Assembly (NCBI GenBank): GCA_902773395.1
Contig: CACYEJ010000211.1
Location: 1 to 7,699, forward strand
Length of the DNA: 7,699 nt
Source of the DNA: an uncultured Ruminococcus sp.
Lineage (GTDB): Bacteria; Bacillota_A; Clostridia; Oscillospirales; Acutalibacteraceae
Direction: 5' to 3'
The notes beneath the pieces are model-generated. The model was not told the origin of the DNA, ran no database searches, and worked only from the letters and a program-made list of their open reading frames with translations. A program made the translations under genes and the position numbers. This document shows positions 1 to 5,037 of the stretch, piece by piece; position 1 is the first letter of the stretch; every line of letters starts with the position of its first letter.

Positions 1-273
1 GTTGTAGGAAGAGTTTTGATTCGTTCCATAGTTTGAAGAAGAATAGCCGCTGTCTGTGTTCTGTCCTCCCTGTGTCTGGAAGCCGCTGTAGGAAGTGCTC
101 TGATTCGTTCCATAGTTTGAAGAAGAATAGCCGCTGTCTGTGTTCTGTCCTCCCTGTGTCTGGAAGCCGTTGTAGGAAGTGCTTTGATTCGTTCCGTAGT
201 TTGAAGAAGAATAGCCGCTGCCTGCGTTCTGTCCTCCCTGTGTTTGGAAGCCGCTGTAGGAAGTGCTTTGATT
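1..273 (-). repeat. 84-nt in-frame tandem repeat (28-residue coding units)
   Basis: Three complete 84-nt units lie head to tail (190-273, 106-189, 22-105 on the minus strand), and a fourth begins at 21 and runs off the window. They encode the tail of the membrane protein. Each unit reads NQSTSY-S/N-GFQTQGGQN followed by AG or TD and then SGYSSSNYGT. Aligned units differ by only about 4-6 bases in 84, which suggests recent duplication. The visible start of the fourth unit has already diverged (NQNSSYN). There are no spacers and every unit keeps the reading frame. The true copy number cannot be known from this window. Confidence 0.95.
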
Positions 274-1101
274 TATGTCGGAATCCAAACTTTTACCAAT
301 GCTAAGACCACTCTGTGACGGTATATTACTTTGCGGCAAATTGGTATTAACTGAACCATATGCAGCAGTTGGGTCATATGCTCCATTCGGCTGAGCACCA
401 CCGGAGGGATAACCGCCCATTCCATAAGAATTAGGCATTGGAGCTGTATAAGCAGGAGTTCTTTTCTTCCTAAAAATACTCATAAGAAATACTACAAGCG
501 TAACAATAAACGCAATAAGCAAAATTGAACCGCCCCAAAATTCCTTAATCCTCGTAGACAACGGAATTGTACAATCCAATGTATACTCCGAAAGTTTAAA
601 CTCTTCTTGCGAAAGCTCCAGAGTGTCACGCCACTCGTTATAATAATCTACCACACCAGGATTGTTTTTTACTAAAATGCCGTCTAGCTTTGTACCTGTT
701 TCTGATAATGAGGTAACAGCAGACTCGTCCTCTGCCCAGAAATCCTCTACAAGTTGATCAAAATCATATGTAAGCTGTGTATTGGGCTTTGTTTTCACAA
801 GCATCATATACACATCATCAAGTGGTATTACATAGTAATAAGCATTATCTGTTGATGTTTGTTTACCTGTATATTTATCGGTTTCTTCCGTTACAGAAGC
901 GGCAATATAATCATAAACCACATAACACGTTCCATTAACAGGAAGATTTTCACATACGTCTGCGTGAGTCATTGTATAATAATCACACGTACCGTTTGAC
1001 ATCTGACCAAAAAATGCACCTGCACCGTCATTCAGCAAAACTGCAATTCCAAGTATCCAAAGCGTTAGTCCGGCAACAATCAATCTTGTTTTTAATTTCA
1101 T
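1..1101 (-). CDS. Two-TM membrane protein of unknown function with Gly/Asn/Gln/Ser/Tyr-rich repeat tail (3' end outside window)
   Basis: I do not recognise the family. The reading frame is open for 367 codons from ATG at 1101 to the window edge with no stop, so the C-terminus is missing. The start is supported by GAGGAGG (1109-1115), 7 nt upstream. Residues 6-23 form a hydrophobic segment after a Lys/Arg N-terminus (MKLKTRLIVAG); it could be an anchor or a signal peptide. Residues 25-188 are a soluble, acidic, Tyr-rich domain with Cys39 and three further cysteines (in DVCEN, NGTCYVV and DCTIP), which could form disulfides if exported. Residues 190-210 are a second membrane helix followed by RKKR (211-214), which predicts a cytoplasmic tail by the positive-inside rule. 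The tail from 215 is low-complexity and becomes a 28-residue tandem repeat from residue 277. It is divergent from the microprotein gene at 1342. The gene is convincing; the function is unknown. Confidence 0.85.
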   Translation of the reverse strand, partial: MKLKTRLIVAGLTLWILGIAVLLNDGAGAFFGQMSNGTCDYYTMTHADVCENLPVNGTCYVVYDYIAASVTEETDKYTGKQTSTDNAYYYVIPLDDVYMMLVKTKPNTQLTYDFDQLVEDFWAEDESAVTSLSETGTKLDGILVKNNPGVVDYYNEWRDTLELSQEEFKLSEYTLDCTIPLSTRIKEFWGGSILLIAFIVTLVVFLMSIFRKKRTPAYTAPMPNSYGMGGYPSGGAQPNGAYDPTAAYGSVNTNLPQSNIPSQSGLSIGKSLDSDINQSTSYSGFQTQGGQNAGSGYSSSNYGTNQSTSYNGFQTQGGQNTDSGYSSSNYGTNQSTSYSGFQTQGGQNTDSGYSSSNYGTNQNSSYN

Positions 1102-1165
1102 TTTCTTTCCTCCTCAATTCACTAAGAATTAATAATTTGTTAATAAATTGTTCTACATTATTATA

Positions 1166-1194
1166 AGTATAACATACCTATAAAGTTTCGTCAA
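1166..1194 (-). promoter_or_regulatory. Sigma-A-type promoter of the repeat-tailed membrane protein gene
   Basis: On the minus strand, a -35 box TTGACG (1189-1194) and a -10 box TATACT (1166-1171) are separated by exactly 17 bp. TG one base before the -10 box gives an extended -10 element. Transcription should start near 1159, leaving a leader of about 58 nt before the ATG at 1101. No experimental support is available. Confidence 0.75.
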
Positions 1195-1269
1195 CTATGC
1201 AATTTTCAATTTTTTCATTAAATATTGTATCTTTATTTTAAAATTTTTTTTAAGGTTCTCTTATAGGTG

Positions 1270-1298
1270 TTGACTTTTTTTATAAAATTAGCTATGAT
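1270..1298 (+). promoter_or_regulatory. Sigma-A-type promoter of the 51-codon microprotein gene
   Basis: TTGACT (1270-1275) and TATGAT (1293-1298) are separated by 17 bp, close to consensus. The predicted start near 1305 leaves a leader of about 37 nt before the ATG at 1342. The promoter is back-to-back with the minus-strand promoter at 1166-1194, with about 75 bp of very AT-rich DNA between the two -35 boxes. The rest of the 1102-1341 gap holds no ORF I can support. Confidence 0.75.
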
Positions 1299-1341
1299 AT
1301 AAATATATAGTAAATAAAAATTTACGGAGGTGTTTTGTTTT

Positions 1342-1497
1342 ATGAAAGATAATAAGAATGCACTTGGCATTATCATCGGGGTAGTAACATTTGCGGCTGC
1401 TGTTGCCGCTGCTGTTACAGCTTTCTTCATTGTAAACGAAAAGAAGAAGAGAGATGAAGAGGAGCTTGAGCGTTACCTTGACTGCTCAATCCAGTAA
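1342..1497 (+). CDS. 51-residue single-pass membrane microprotein, function unknown
   Basis: The small frame runs from ATG 1342 to TAA 1495 and is backed by a strong SD, GGAGGTG (1326-1332), 9 nt upstream, a near-consensus promoter and a downstream terminator. Residues 1-6 (MKDNKN) are polar. Residues 7-31 form an Ala/Val/Ile-rich membrane helix that includes GIIIGVV and AAAVAAAV. Residues 34-44 (KKKRDEEELER) are a highly charged amphipathic stretch, and the protein ends CSIQ. Basic residues straight after the helix suggest an N-out, C-in orientation. Small Ala/Gly residues along the helix would suit helix-helix packing. I know no named family for it. It could be a regulator or subunit of a neighbouring membrane protein, but only position suggests that. 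Divergent transcription from the repeat-tailed gene hints at common control. Confidence 0.8.
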   Translation: MKDNKNALGIIIGVVTFAAAVAAAVTAFFIVNEKKKRDEEELERYLDCSIQ

Positions 1498-1513
1498 TAT
1501 TACAGCAATCCTT

Positions 1514-1556
1514 AGCAGCTTATCCTCGATGTCACGCAGGATAGGCTGTTTATTTT
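1514..1556 (+). terminator. Intrinsic terminator after the microprotein gene
   Basis: The left arm 1514-1526 (core AGCTTATCCT) pairs with 1538-1550 (core AGGATAGGCT) as a 13-bp stem with two G-T wobbles. The loop is 11 nt (1527-1537), and a T-rich run (TTTATTTT) follows. The hairpin begins 16 nt after the microprotein stop and ends about 20 nt before the PAP2 gene. It should therefore isolate or attenuate transcription into that gene. The T-run is interrupted by an A, so termination may be partial. Confidence 0.7.
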
Positions 1557-1572
1557 AACTTTTGAAAGGTAT

Positions 1573-2187
1573 ATGGTGATAACTGCAATGAATGATATTT
1601 TAGAAAAAATTTATGAAATTGACCATGCAATACTTTTATACATACAGGAGAATTTAAGAATAGAATTTTTAACGCCGTTAATGAAAACCTCATCATTATT
1701 TGTAAACGTAGGTATAATTTGGATTTTGATATGTATTATACTTATATGTATTAAGAAAACGAGAATGATTGGCATTATGACGCTCACCTCTTTGGCTTTG
1801 TGCATTGGATTTAATAATATTATTATAAAGCATCTTGTTGCACGAGCAAGACCCTTTGATACCTACACTGACTTAACACCGCTCATTAAGAAACCGACAG
1901 ACTATTCCTTTGCATCAGGTCATACAACGGCTTCATTCGCTTCGGTTGGTATTTTAGCGAGATTCCTACAGCGTCCTTTGGCTGTGCTGACGGTAGTATT
2001 TGCAGTACTTGTTGCATTTTCAAGATTATATCTTGGTGTTCACTACCCAACTGACGTATTATGCGGAATACTTATTGGCTTGGCTGGCAGCACTCTAGTA
2101 TACATATTATTTAAAAGAAAATATAATCTTGATGAGTACAAGCTTTCAAGACATGCAGAGAAGCTTTGTTCATCTGAGGAAAAGTAA
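1573..2187 (+). CDS. PAP2-family membrane phosphatase (lipid phosphate or undecaprenyl-pyrophosphate phosphatase type)
   Basis: The 204-residue protein carries all three parts of the PAP2 signature. K86-x6-R93-P94 forms motif 1. SGH at 115-117 forms motif 2, with Ala instead of the usual Pro before it. S150-R151-x5-H157-x3-D161 forms motif 3. His157 is the expected nucleophile, forming a phospho-histidine, and His117 the general acid. Several hydrophobic helices (about 44-60, 66-85, 121-132, 135-149, 162-179) place it in the membrane, with a short charged C-terminal tail. Family members dephosphorylate phosphatidic acid, phosphatidylglycerol phosphate or undecaprenyl pyrophosphate; the substrate cannot be told from sequence. 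The start is uncertain. ATG 1573 has GAAAGG only 3 nt away. In-frame ATG 1588 (MNDILEKIY) has GGTGAT at 1575-1580 with 7 nt spacing and may be the real start, giving 199 residues. No strong promoter of its own was found. Confidence 0.9.
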   Translation: MVITAMNDILEKIYEIDHAILLYIQENLRIEFLTPLMKTSSLFVNVGIIWILICIILICIKKTRMIGIMTLTSLALCIGFNNIIIKHLVARARPFDTYTDLTPLIKKPTDYSFASGHTTASFASVGILARFLQRPLAVLTVVFAVLVAFSRLYLGVHYPTDVLCGILIGLAGSTLVYILFKRKYNLDEYKLSRHAEKLCSSEEK

Positions 2188-2235
2188 TTTTTATTAAGAA
2201 AAGTTTTCGATTTCGGAATTTGAACAATAAACTAA

Positions 2236-2270
2236 GACGGATAGCAAAAAATCTATCCGTCCGTTTTTTT
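2236..2270 (+). terminator. Terminator shared by the convergent PAP2 and lipid kinase genes
   Basis: A perfect 9-bp stem, GACGGATAG (2236-2244) with CTATCCGTC (2253-2261), closes a CAAAAAAT loop. It is followed by CG and seven T on the plus strand. The T-run overlaps the minus-strand stop codon of the kinase (2269-2271). Read on the minus strand, the same stem is followed by TTAGTTTATTG, a weaker U-rich tail. It should stop PAP2 transcripts well and kinase transcripts less well. Confidence 0.85.
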
Positions 2271-3189
2271 ATTCTTCTAAATTTTTAGTATCGTCAACGA
2301 TTATCTTATACGCATTATGCACAACTTCTATTGTTACGTCGGTATGCTCACCGCCGTCCTCGCCGTCTGTTGTCCATTTAATCGGCTCATTTGATTTAAA
2401 TCTAACCTTTTTAGTTGTGAATTTAACCAAACTGGGACAATCAAAATTCTGCGTTACCAACGCTGTAAGAATATTATTCAGCTCTGCCGGATTTGACGGA
2501 TACTTAATTAACGCACATTCAAATAGTCCGTCATTCAGCAGCGGTGCATACTCTGAGTGATTTTTCATACCGCCTATAGACGTAGTGTTAGACACAAGAC
2601 CGAGAATAAAATCATCTTCTATTTCAAGCTCTTCGCTCTCTACCTTTAAATGATAGTATGAATATTTATTCTGACTAAGTCTTTTCACTGCTTCTAAAAT
2701 GTACGCTGCGTGACCGAGCTGATTTTTCATCTTCTGCGGTGTTTCGTAGGAAACATCTGTGAAGATTCCAAACGCCGAAATGTACAGATATGGATTGCCG
2801 TTAAGCGTTCCACAATCACAATCTATAGGCTCACCCTTTACAATTTCCTCTGCTGCGTCCGGTATTTCAAAAGGAATACCAAGGCTGTAGCCAAAATCAT
2901 TAGTTGAACCGGCTGGAATATATCCTATTGCAACACGCTTCTCCTTTGGAAGCTCCATTAAACCCTGAACTGTTTCACTTAACGTTCCGTCACCGCCGCA
3001 CACAACCACGGTGTCAAATTCCTCTGCTCTTTGAATAACCACATCGTGTGCGTCAAATCGTTTTTGAGTTGGATAAACCGTTACATCATAGCCGCCCTTT
3101 ACAAATATATCTATAATATTCCAAAGTTCGGGTTTTATCTGAGATTTACCCGATGAAGGATTGAACATAAGCAGCAATTTCTTTTGCAT
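2269..3189 (-). CDS. Diacylglycerol/lipid kinase, YegS/DgkB/BmrU family
   Basis: The 306-residue protein has the full DAGK catalytic-domain set: NPSSGK at 10-15, the nucleotide-binding GGDGT loop at 65-69, and PAGSTNDF at 92-99. Asp220-Gly221 (LLNDGLF) and DGE at 275-277 match the C-terminal lobe residues used for metal binding and catalysis in DgkB. Length is typical and there is no membrane helix, so it should be a soluble enzyme working at the inner membrane face. It would phosphorylate diacylglycerol or a related lipid with ATP, returning diacylglycerol to phosphatidic acid. Full DgkB function is likely but the lipid is unproven. ATG 3189 has the strong SD AGAGGTGAT (3193-3201). It has its own promoter, yet I see no terminator between it and the ANTAR gene upstream, so some read-through is possible. 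It converges on a PAP2 phosphatase that could catalyse the opposite reaction. Confidence 0.92.
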   Translation of the reverse strand: MQKKLLLMFNPSSGKSQIKPELWNIIDIFVKGGYDVTVYPTQKRFDAHDVVIQRAEEFDTVVVCGGDGTLSETVQGLMELPKEKRVAIGYIPAGSTNDFGYSLGIPFEIPDAAEEIVKGEPIDCDCGTLNGNPYLYISAFGIFTDVSYETPQKMKNQLGHAAYILEAVKRLSQNKYSYYHLKVESEELEIEDDFILGLVSNTTSIGGMKNHSEYAPLLNDGLFECALIKYPSNPAELNNILTALVTQNFDCPSLVKFTTKKVRFKSNEPIKWTTDGEDGGEHTDVTIEVVHNAYKIIVDDTKNLEE

Positions 3190-3200
3190 TGTATCACCTC

Positions 3201-3218
3201 TTGAGTATTACTACTCAA
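3201..3218 (-). promoter_or_regulatory. Perfect inverted repeat over the lipid kinase transcription start (operator or leader hairpin)
   Basis: On the minus strand the sequence TTGAGTA-GTAA-TACTCAA is a perfect 7-4-7 inverted repeat. It begins 2 nt after the -10 box, spans the expected +1, and ends against the SD GAGGTGAT. This is the usual place for a repressor operator. As RNA the downstream arm would pair right beside the ribosome binding site. Which of the two roles applies, and which regulator binds, cannot be read from the sequence. Confidence 0.55.
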
Positions 3219-3220
3219 TA

Positions 3221-3249
3221 ATTATATTGTCTTTTTTGAGAATTATCAA
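3221..3249 (-). promoter_or_regulatory. Sigma-A-type promoter of the lipid kinase gene
   Basis: On the minus strand, TTGATA (3244-3249) and TATAAT (3221-3226) are separated by exactly 17 bp, one mismatch from the full consensus. Predicted transcription start is near 3214, giving a leader of about 25 nt. It lies in the 90-bp gap after the ANTAR gene and separates the kinase from the aromatic cluster at the level of initiation. Confidence 0.8.
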
Positions 3250-3279
3250 TTGCTTATATTTAAATAATTTATGAACAAT

Positions 3280-3855
3280 TTAATGCGACACATAAGTTTT
3301 CAGGATTTGCCTTGCAACCTCTAAGCGTGATATTCTCATATCCATTGCCTGCTTTTCAATATACTTGTGTGCCCTCTCTTCGCTCAGCGACAAGTACTGC
3401 ATAAGTAAAAACTTCGCTCTGTTAATAATTTTAGCTTCCTCAAGAGTGGATTTAAGACGCTCGTTCTCTCTTGAAAGTCCTGCATATCTCTTCTGAGCAG
3501 CTCTCACCACACCAAGCGACTGCCGAAAAAGCATCTTGTTTATCGGCTTTGGAACAACCACTACGCCGTAGTCGATAACCTTTTGCCCCACAAATCCTGC
3601 TTTCTCCGACTGAACCAGCAGTACAACTCCGCACACGGTTTCACGGCTTATCTCAATAGCCAGCTCAACGCCGCTTCCGTCTTCAATAGGTGAATTTATA
3701 ACAACAATATCGTATACAGTATCGTTGGCACATTCAGCGGCACTTCGAGAATCGCTCACGATTTTCTCAACAGTATACGAATTATCCTCTAAAAGCTCAC
3801 TCAAAACATTAACAGCCGTTGACAGCCTTGATACCAGCAATGCCTTATTTTTCAT
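3280..3855 (-). CDS. ANTAR-domain regulator with degenerate receiver domain (putative RNA-binding antiterminator)
   Basis: The 191-residue protein has a receiver-like domain (about 4-118), a charged coiled-coil linker (about 122-145) and a C-terminal ANTAR domain (about 140-188). The ANTAR hallmarks are present: A147-K148-x3-M152, A162, Q169-A170-M171 and V180-A181. ANTAR proteins bind paired hexaloop hairpins in nascent mRNA and prevent termination. The receiver is atypical. YDIVVIN at 48-54 puts Asn54 where the phospho-accepting Asp should be, and the N-terminal acidic pair is replaced by Ser9-Arg10. The Lys-Pro of the receiver core (103-104) remains. Control by phosphorylation is therefore unlikely; ligand or protein binding is more plausible. 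Start ATG 3855 has SD AGGTGGTGAT (3861-3870). It lies 41 nt after pheA on the same strand with no terminator visible between, so it is probably the last gene of the aromatic cluster. Confidence 0.88.
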   Translation of the reverse strand: MKNKALLVSRLSTAVNVLSELLEDNSYTVEKIVSDSRSAAECANDTVYDIVVINSPIEDGSGVELAIEISRETVCGVVLLVQSEKAGFVGQKVIDYGVVVVPKPINKMLFRQSLGVVRAAQKRYAGLSRENERLKSTLEEAKIINRAKFLLMQYLSLSEERAHKYIEKQAMDMRISRLEVARQILKTYVSH

Positions 3856-3896
3856 ACAAAATCACCACCTGTAGAAATTCTATGAAAGATGACATT

Positions 3897-5018
3897 TTAA
3901 TAATTCCCCAAAAATGAGAATTCGGGCAGCTCCTCTGACAATGCACAAAGCATTCTGCAATTATCCTCATTGCGAACATTGCCTGTGAAATCCAGATAAA
4001 ACATATACTCAAATGAGCCATTCGGAATAGGTCTTGATTCTATTTTCGTAAGGTCGAACCCATGCGTTGCAAATCTGCAAAGCACATTATAAAGAGAACC
4101 CGGACGATTGAGAAGCGTAAAGCACAGCGAAATTTTATCCGCCTGACTTGTAATAATCGCCCTCTTTGAGATAACGATAAAACGAGTACAGTTATTGTCG
4201 CTGTTCTGAATATTCTTATCAAGAACCTTTAGTCCGCACTCATCAGCCGCCGACTTCGTACAAATAGCCGCCCAGTTGATTCGCTTCTCCTCTGCAACTG
4301 TTTTTGCAGCGAGTGACGTGCTTCCGCATTTCTTAGTAGAATATCCGTTTTCGCTGATGAAAAGCGAACACTGTGAAAGTCCCTGTTCATGAGAGAGAAC
4401 GTGTTCAATATTCGAGATATCCGTTTGCGGAATGGCACAAAGACAATGCTCAATCGGCAAATCAATTTCACCGACAATATAATATCTGTACTTCAAAATC
4501 AAGTCGTATACTCTCGATACAGAGCCTGCGCAGCTGTTCTCAACAGGCAGCACTCCGAAATCACATTCGTCATTCTCAACCGATTCAAACACCTTATCAA
4601 AATTTTTCTGCAAGCTTATATCAGCGTTCGGGAAAAAGCCCAAAGCCGCCAAATGTGAATTTGAACCTGAACCGCCAAGACAGGCAACACGCCATTTATC
4701 AGACTGAACGTCAAGCTCGGTTTCCGCTGTAGAAATGATTCTCTTTAAATCGGTGTCACCATTAATAATTGTATACTGCAAATCTCTTGACAGCTCCATA
4801 ATGCTGCCGTAAAGCAATCTTGCATACTTGCCGTACTCTCCGCCAAGCTCTTCTACTCTGTCAAGAACCTGCTCTTCTCTTTTAAGATTGAGAATAGAAG
4901 TACCCGATTCACGCTTACTTTCGGCAACTCTTACCGAGCAATCCATTCTCTTTTTGAACAGCTCGACAATCTGCTCGTCTAAGCTGTCTATTTCTACTCT
5001 TATATCTTTTAAATCCAT
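3897..5018 (-). CDS. pheA: Bifunctional chorismate mutase / prephenate dehydratase (P-protein)
   Basis: The protein is 373 residues from ATG 5018. The AroQ-type chorismate mutase domain (1-84) converts chorismate to prephenate. Expected active-site residues are Arg7, Arg24, Lys35, Arg47-Glu48 and Gln81. The prephenate dehydratase domain (about 109-285) makes phenylpyruvate. It shows GVLPVENS at 155-162, SHEQ-x3-QC at 209-217 (SHPQ is more usual) and the catalytic NNCTRF at 275-280. A C-terminal ACT domain (about 295-373) has GSLYNVL (307-313) and ESRP (327-330), the phenylalanine-binding regulatory motifs, so feedback inhibition by Phe is expected. An in-frame ATG at 5036 would add six residues but has no SD. 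ATG 5018 has GCGAGG 10 nt upstream and places the start directly at the mutase domain. The gene follows aroC by about 20 nt. Confidence 0.95.
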   Translation of the reverse strand: MDLKDIRVEIDSLDEQIVELFKKRMDCSVRVAESKRESGTSILNLKREEQVLDRVEELGGEYGKYARLLYGSIMELSRDLQYTIINGDTDLKRIISTAETELDVQSDKWRVACLGGSGSNSHLAALGFFPNADISLQKNFDKVFESVENDECDFGVLPVENSCAGSVSRVYDLILKYRYYIVGEIDLPIEHCLCAIPQTDISNIEHVLSHEQGLSQCSLFISENGYSTKKCGSTSLAAKTVAEEKRINWAAICTKSAADECGLKVLDKNIQNSDNNCTRFIVISKRAIITSQADKISLCFTLLNRPGSLYNVLCRFATHGFDLTKIESRPIPNGSFEYMFYLDFTGNVRNEDNCRMLCALSEELPEFSFLGNY

Positions 5019-5028
5019 TATTTTAAAA

Positions 5029-5034
5029 CCTCGC
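5029..5034 (-). promoter_or_regulatory. Ribosome binding site that sets the pheA start
   Basis: GCGAGG on the minus strand lies 10 nt before ATG 5018 and only 3 nt after the aroC stop (5038-5040). It overlaps the upstream in-frame ATG at 5034-5036. That makes the upstream ATG an unlikely start. Its closeness to the aroC stop favours translational coupling. Confidence 0.6.
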
Positions 5035-5037
5035 ATA

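Noticed and set aside
1..273. Regular 84-nt repeats as a possible CRISPR array or non-coding satellite
   Set aside because: Units are contiguous with no unique spacers, are a multiple of three, and continue the open frame of the membrane protein gene starting at 1101.
33..305. Plus-strand 90-codon repetitive Cys/Ser/Lys-rich frame
   Set aside because: It is the antisense reading of the in-frame repeats. It has no SD at its start and its repetition is explained by the minus-strand gene.
1233..1430. Minus-strand 65-codon frame across the microprotein gene
   Set aside because: It runs antisense through the microprotein helix and the divergent promoters. The plus-strand frame has the SD, promoter and terminator.
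1478..1506. TTGACT near the end of the microprotein gene as a PAP2 promoter
   Set aside because: No -10-like hexamer lies at 16-18 bp, and the candidates TAATAT and TATTAC are too close. The terminator at 1514-1556 would follow it.
3219..3279. Terminator after the ANTAR gene ending the aromatic operon
   Set aside because: Only a weak 5-bp AATTG/CAATT pairing with a large loop is seen, without a useful T-run. I do not call a terminator here.
3856..3896. Leader of the ANTAR gene as an autoregulatory ANTAR RNA target
   Set aside because: Only a short TAGAA-T-TTCTA symmetry is present, with no room for two stems with six-base loops and no terminator to control.
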